Positions 22,541-24,108 of a DNA stretch of 24,108 nt are shown here, in pieces. How positions within the stretch are numbered: position 1 is the stretch's first letter; every line of letters starts with the position of its first letter. The stretch is taken from positions 1 through 24,108 of the IMG/VR virus record IMGVR_UViG_3300011116_000842; one strand, 5' to 3'. The notes under the pieces are model-generated. The model worked only from the letters and a program-made list of their open reading frames with translations. It was not told the origin of the DNA and ran no database searches. Source of the DNA: a virus. The position numbers and the translations under genes are program-made.

Positions 22541-23389
22541 TTACTTGATTGTGATTTTTTGACCTGGTTTGATGAAATTTGGATCCTTTATGGAAGGATT
22601 CTTCTTGCTTATCTCGTCCACGGTTGTTTTATATTTATTTGCAATCGTGGTAAGATTATCGCCTTTTGCAACAGTATGCACGACTCCAGGATTTGCTTGT
22701 GGTGCTGGAATTGAAGTTGGTTGCCACTTTGGTTGTTCTTGTTGCTTTGGAGATTGTGGAATTGAAGTTGGTTGTTGTGTCTGTGGTTTTGGTTGAGCAA
22801 CTACTGGTTTAGCAGATTCACCAGAATTCCATAGAGTTGCTTCTGCATTTCTTCTTCGAACAAGACCAGATCTAATCTGACCATCACTCTTATTATAGAG
22901 TTTCATTGCTGCTGGAACAGAATCCCAATCTTTATTTTTAAGTGCCTTTGTGATTGTACCAAATTTTTCAGTATTGCCATAGAATGCACCACCAGTGTTG
23001 TATGCAAAACCAATCAATGCTGCTTGTTTTCCAGCATCCATGTCATCCCATCCAGGGATCTTTTCAAGTTTAGAAGAGACATGCTTTTCAATATGTTGTC
23101 TGAGATGTTCTTCAGCTTGTTCTAACGAAACACTATCGCCTTGTTTGATTGGTTCTCCGTTTGGATATTTTCCAGTAATACCATATCCAATGGTCAAAGG
23201 TTTACCAGTGGTGATTGTATCTACTTTTACCTTTGGAAGAAACCCTTCAAAATCTTTAATATGTTCGACTGCTTTATCCATTGCTTCTTGCTTTGGGGGT
23301 GCTGCCATTGCACCTGTTGCCAATCCAAGTGCTGCAAGAGTTGCAAGTCCATATTTTTCTTCAAGATAATATTGTTTAAAACTCTTCAT
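22541..23389 (-). CDS. GH24 (T4-type) lysozyme with C-terminal LysM and capsid-targeting-like leader
   Basis: A 282-aa muramidase. The GH24 core (about 35-190) has catalytic E48 in FEGF, TIGYGIT at 66-72, and the family's GLVRRRNAEATLW (175-187). A Pro/Gln linker with a repeated QPTSIP leads to a LysM domain (about 238-281: HTVAKGDNLTTIANKYKTTV ... IKPGQKITI). The N-terminus is a composite: MKSFKQYYLEEK matches the leaders of neighbours, and residues 13-30 (YGLATLAALGLATGAMAA) look like a signal-peptide or signal-arrest-release segment. It may be the endolysin exported to the periplasm, a packaged lysozyme acting at entry, or both. ATG 23389 overlaps the preceding stop (ATGA); ATG 23407 is less likely. 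Confidence 0.9.
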   Translation of the reverse strand: MKSFKQYYLEEKYGLATLAALGLATGAMAAPPKQEAMDKAVEHIKDFEGFLPKVKVDTITTGKPLTIGYGITGKYPNGEPIKQGDSVSLEQAEEHLRQHIEKHVSSKLEKIPGWDDMDAGKQAALIGFAYNTGGAFYGNTEKFGTITKALKNKDWDSVPAAMKLYNKSDGQIRSGLVRRRNAEATLWNSGESAKPVVAQPKPQTQQPTSIPQSPKQQEQPKWQPTSIPAPQANPGVVHTVAKGDNLTTIANKYKTTVDEISKKNPSIKDPNFIKPGQKITIK

Positions 23390-23544
23390 TTGTGTCTCTT
23401 GAACCATTCTATCTGTTGTAATCTTTTAACTGCTGCTTCTTTACTTTTATACTTACCGAGTTGCTTACCTTTTTTGCTCAAAATAGCATAATCATTGCCT
23501 TGCTTGACGATTGTTTCTTTTAGAATATCCTTAAAGTTCTTCAT
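23386..23544 (-). CDS. 52-aa basic protein with capsid-targeting-like leader (short gene)
   Basis: Continuous frame from ATG 23544 to TGA 23386. The protein begins MKNFKDILKETIVKQGNDYA, continues ILSKKGKQLGKYKSKEAAVK and ends RLQQIEWFKRHK. The leader (L8-K9-E10 before T11) matches those of downstream genes. The rest resembles a small phage domain (xxYxIxSKKGKxLGxYKSKEAA) that I recall next to similar leaders in other phages. The stop overlaps the lysozyme ATG by 4 nt. A TATAAATA box lies so close (23550-23557) that the mRNA would begin at or next to the A of the ATG, so translation may be leaderless. A truncated second copy is at 22440-22530, which supports this being a real gene. Confidence 0.8.
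   Translation of the reverse strand: MKNFKDILKETIVKQGNDYAILSKKGKQLGKYKSKEAAVKRLQQIEWFKRHK
23403..23467 (-). repeat. 65-bp direct repeat, copy 2 (intact 52-aa gene)
   Basis: Partner of 22457-22521 with one mismatch. It lies in the 3' half of the intact small gene, immediately upstream of the lysozyme start. Confidence 0.95.
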
Positions 23545-23549
23545 CTTTT

Positions 23550-23557
23550 TATTTATA
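23550..23557 (-). promoter_or_regulatory. T4-type late promoter TATAAATA heading the largest late unit
   Basis: Exact consensus; five nucleotides separate it from the ATG at 23544. With T4 geometry +1 falls on the A of the ATG. It heads about ten genes, down to the terminator at 18187-18202. Confidence 0.8.
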
Positions 23558-23562
23558 AAATT

Positions 23563-23587
23563 GGGGGGATCACACCTGGATCCCCCC
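23563..23587 (-). terminator. GC-rich terminator hairpin ahead of a late promoter
   Basis: Stem GGGGGGATC (23563-23571) / GATCCCCCC (23579-23587), 7-nt loop. On the minus strand it is followed by AATTTTATAAATA, so a short T-tract leads into the next promoter box. It would end transcription of the 62-aa gene upstream. Confidence 0.75.
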
Positions 23588-23622
23588 CTAGTCCATCAGG
23601 TAGCGAAGCCCGAGCGGTCTAG
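23588..23622. other. GC-rich island with a tRNA D-arm-like motif
   Basis: About 35 bases of clearly higher GC than the roughly 30% surroundings, between a stop codon and a terminator. It is bounded by CTAG on both sides (23588-23591 and 23619-23622). The plus strand reads AAGCCCGAGCGGTCTAG at 23606-23622, similar to the D-arm of class II (Ser/Leu) tRNAs. No acceptor stem, anticodon arm or T-arm follows, so it is not a tRNA gene. Confidence 0.35.
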
Positions 23623-23807
23623 TGTTTATTTTTTAATGATTTTAGATATTTTTTATTTTTAGTAAAAAATAACATTGGATCTATTTTTCTTTTTATGGAT
23701 TCTTTGTTTAAATATTGTAAAAACTGTGGAGATAATAATATCTCTGAGGATGCCGATGTTTGCATTAGAGAGTTAAGGGTTTTACCATATCTCTTGTTTT
23801 TACTCAT
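23619..23807 (-). CDS. Small 62-aa unknown protein
   Basis: Basic protein (MSKNKRYGKTLNSLMQTSAS ... FLQYLNKESIKRKIDPMLFF ... KSLKNKH) with a probable helical centre. No family is recognised. No convincing Shine-Dalgarno precedes ATG 23807, and the AT-rich TATATATA just upstream might serve as a promoter for either direction. It is followed by a terminator hairpin on its own strand and is divergent from the 43-aa membrane protein. An overlapping + strand frame is less protein-like. Moderately likely to be real. Confidence 0.5.
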   Translation of the reverse strand: MSKNKRYGKTLNSLMQTSASSEILLSPQFLQYLNKESIKRKIDPMLFFTKNKKYLKSLKNKH

Positions 23808-23822
23808 ACAAGTATATATACA
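23794..23822 (+). promoter_or_regulatory. Possible sigma70-like promoter for the 43-aa membrane protein
   Basis: TTGTTT (23794-23799), 17-nt spacer, TATACA (23817-23822), upstream of AGGAGG and ATG 23837. This is unlike the TATAAATA boxes on the other strand, so an early or host-polymerase promoter is possible. The region is AT-rich and the match may be chance. Confidence 0.4.
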
Positions 23823-23836
23823 ACAGGAGGTAATTT

Positions 23837-23968
23837 ATGGAATTACAAGGCGTATTGAGCAATACACTAGGAACAGTTTTTTTCAGTATCGTAGTATTTG
23901 TATTGGGAGCACTTGTTGGTGTTCCACTTTGGAATTGGATCAATAAGAAACTTCCGTGGAATAAATAA
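23837..23968 (+). CDS. 43-aa single-span membrane protein
   Basis: Short frame with a perfect Shine-Dalgarno AGGAGG (23825-23830), 6 nt before ATG. The protein is MELQGVLSNTLGTVFFSIVV followed by FVLGALVGVPLWNWINKKLP and WNK. A single hydrophobic helix spans about residues 12-33 and ends in a basic, Trp-rich tail, so the C-terminus is likely cytoplasmic. No named family is recognised, but similar tiny proteins ending in PLWNW-NKK occur, from memory, in other phages. Its own terminator follows at 24012. Candidates are a small host-membrane modifier, an antiholin-like regulator or a superinfection protein; none is proved. Confidence 0.75.
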   Translation: MELQGVLSNTLGTVFFSIVVFVLGALVGVPLWNWINKKLPWNK

Positions 23969-24011
23969 GTCTTATACATAATTTACAAAACAGTGAGACG
24001 AATGTAAGATT

Positions 24012-24038
24012 GGGAGTCGAAAGACTCCCTTTCTTTTT
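24012..24038 (+). terminator. Intrinsic terminator after the small membrane protein gene
   Basis: Stem GGGAGTC (24012-24018) / GACTCCC (24023-24029) closed by a GAAA tetraloop, followed by TTTCTTTTT. The GNRA loop and T-run make this a strong rho-independent terminator, 43 nt after the gene stop. Confidence 0.92.
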
Positions 24039-24043
24039 ATACC

Positions 24044-24108
24044 ATGGGGTACTATCAACAGGGGGGTACTATCAACGGGGGGGTACTATCAACATGGGGT
24101 ACTATCAA
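24044..24108. repeat. Tandem ~17-bp G-rich repeats reaching the window end
   Basis: Four copies of GGGGTACTATCAA(C), with the T of TACTATCAA at 24050, 24067, 24084 and 24100 (periods 17, 17, 16). The G-tracts are 4, 6, 7 and 4 long. The array continues to the last base, so its true length is unknown. No gene is visible in 23969-24108. It could be iterons, a G-quadruplex element, a packaging or recombination signal, or an artefact of a contig end. Confidence 0.9.

Noticed and set aside
23606-23640. Ser/Leu-type tRNA gene
   Set aside because: Only a D-arm-like stretch is present; no acceptor stem pairing, anticodon loop or T-arm can be drawn, and the following bases are AT-rich coding sequence of another gene.
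23695-23946. 83-aa plus-strand open frame with CKNCGD start
   Set aside because: It overlaps, in another frame, the 43-aa gene with perfect Shine-Dalgarno and the 62-aa minus-strand gene; it has no ribosome-binding site and its Cys-rich end is out-of-frame reading of a membrane protein.
24044-24108. CRISPR array
   Set aside because: The repeat core is only about 12 bases with constant, not unique, spacers and a 17-bp period; there are no cas genes.

Overview
The window is part of a T4-like myovirus (tailed phage) genome, AT-rich, with no sign of bacterial housekeeping genes. The diagnosis rests on a T4-type replication block in T4-like order (DNA polymerase gp43 C-terminus, UvsX recombinase, gp41 helicase, gp61 primase), on ThyX and a monomeric B12-dependent ribonucleotide reductase, and on several exact copies of the T4 late-promoter box TATAAATA upstream of the oppositely oriented genes. 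The host cannot be named from the sequence. A lipoprotein with a lipobox plus a C-terminal membrane anchor (u-spanin-like) points to a Gram-negative host.

Region 1 (1-7941, + strand) is a compact replication and nucleotide-metabolism operon. Genes are joined by TAATG or longer overlaps: gp43 (5' cut by the window), uvsX, a small cytidylyltransferase-like gene, gp41, gp61, an unknown 175-aa gene, thyX and nrdJ. It closes with two hairpins, the second a strong intrinsic terminator (7975-8005).

Region 2 (8004-23807, almost entirely - strand) is a late region of about 16 kb. It has no recognisable head, tail or baseplate genes. It holds a long series of small or low-complexity proteins plus nuclease-like, LysM, lysozyme and zinc-ribbon proteins. 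About fourteen of them begin with a short helical leader ending in (L/I/V)-x-E within the first 28 residues. This resembles the capsid-targeting sequence and gp21 protease site of T4 internal proteins. My main inference is that this is a large cassette of proteins packaged into the head and injected with the DNA. Candidate cargo includes a GH24 lysozyme with LysM, a LysM protein, an HNH protein, a PD-(D/E)XK-like protein, a pre-toxin-like protein and disordered Met/Gly/Pro proteins. A probable holin/u-spanin pair (12744-13678), an MGME1-like exonuclease (18566-19234) and one + strand RuvC-like resolvase (12190-12741) sit inside the block.

The late block reads as several transcription units: 23544 to 18208 (terminator 18187-18202), 18146 to 15243, 15225 to 12744, 12159 to 11221, 11190 to 9775 (terminator 9721-9742), and 9695 to 8004. 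Three times a terminator hairpin is followed within 2-9 nt by the next TATAAATA box, and inferred mRNA leaders are 0-18 nt long. A 65-bp near-identical duplication (22457-22521 and 23403-23467) just upstream of two leader-bearing genes suggests how cargo genes are exchanged or duplicated.

Region 3 (23588-24108) holds a GC-rich island, a divergent pair of very small genes (one a single-span membrane protein with a perfect Shine-Dalgarno), a terminator, and a tandem array of about 17-bp G-rich repeats that runs off the window end.
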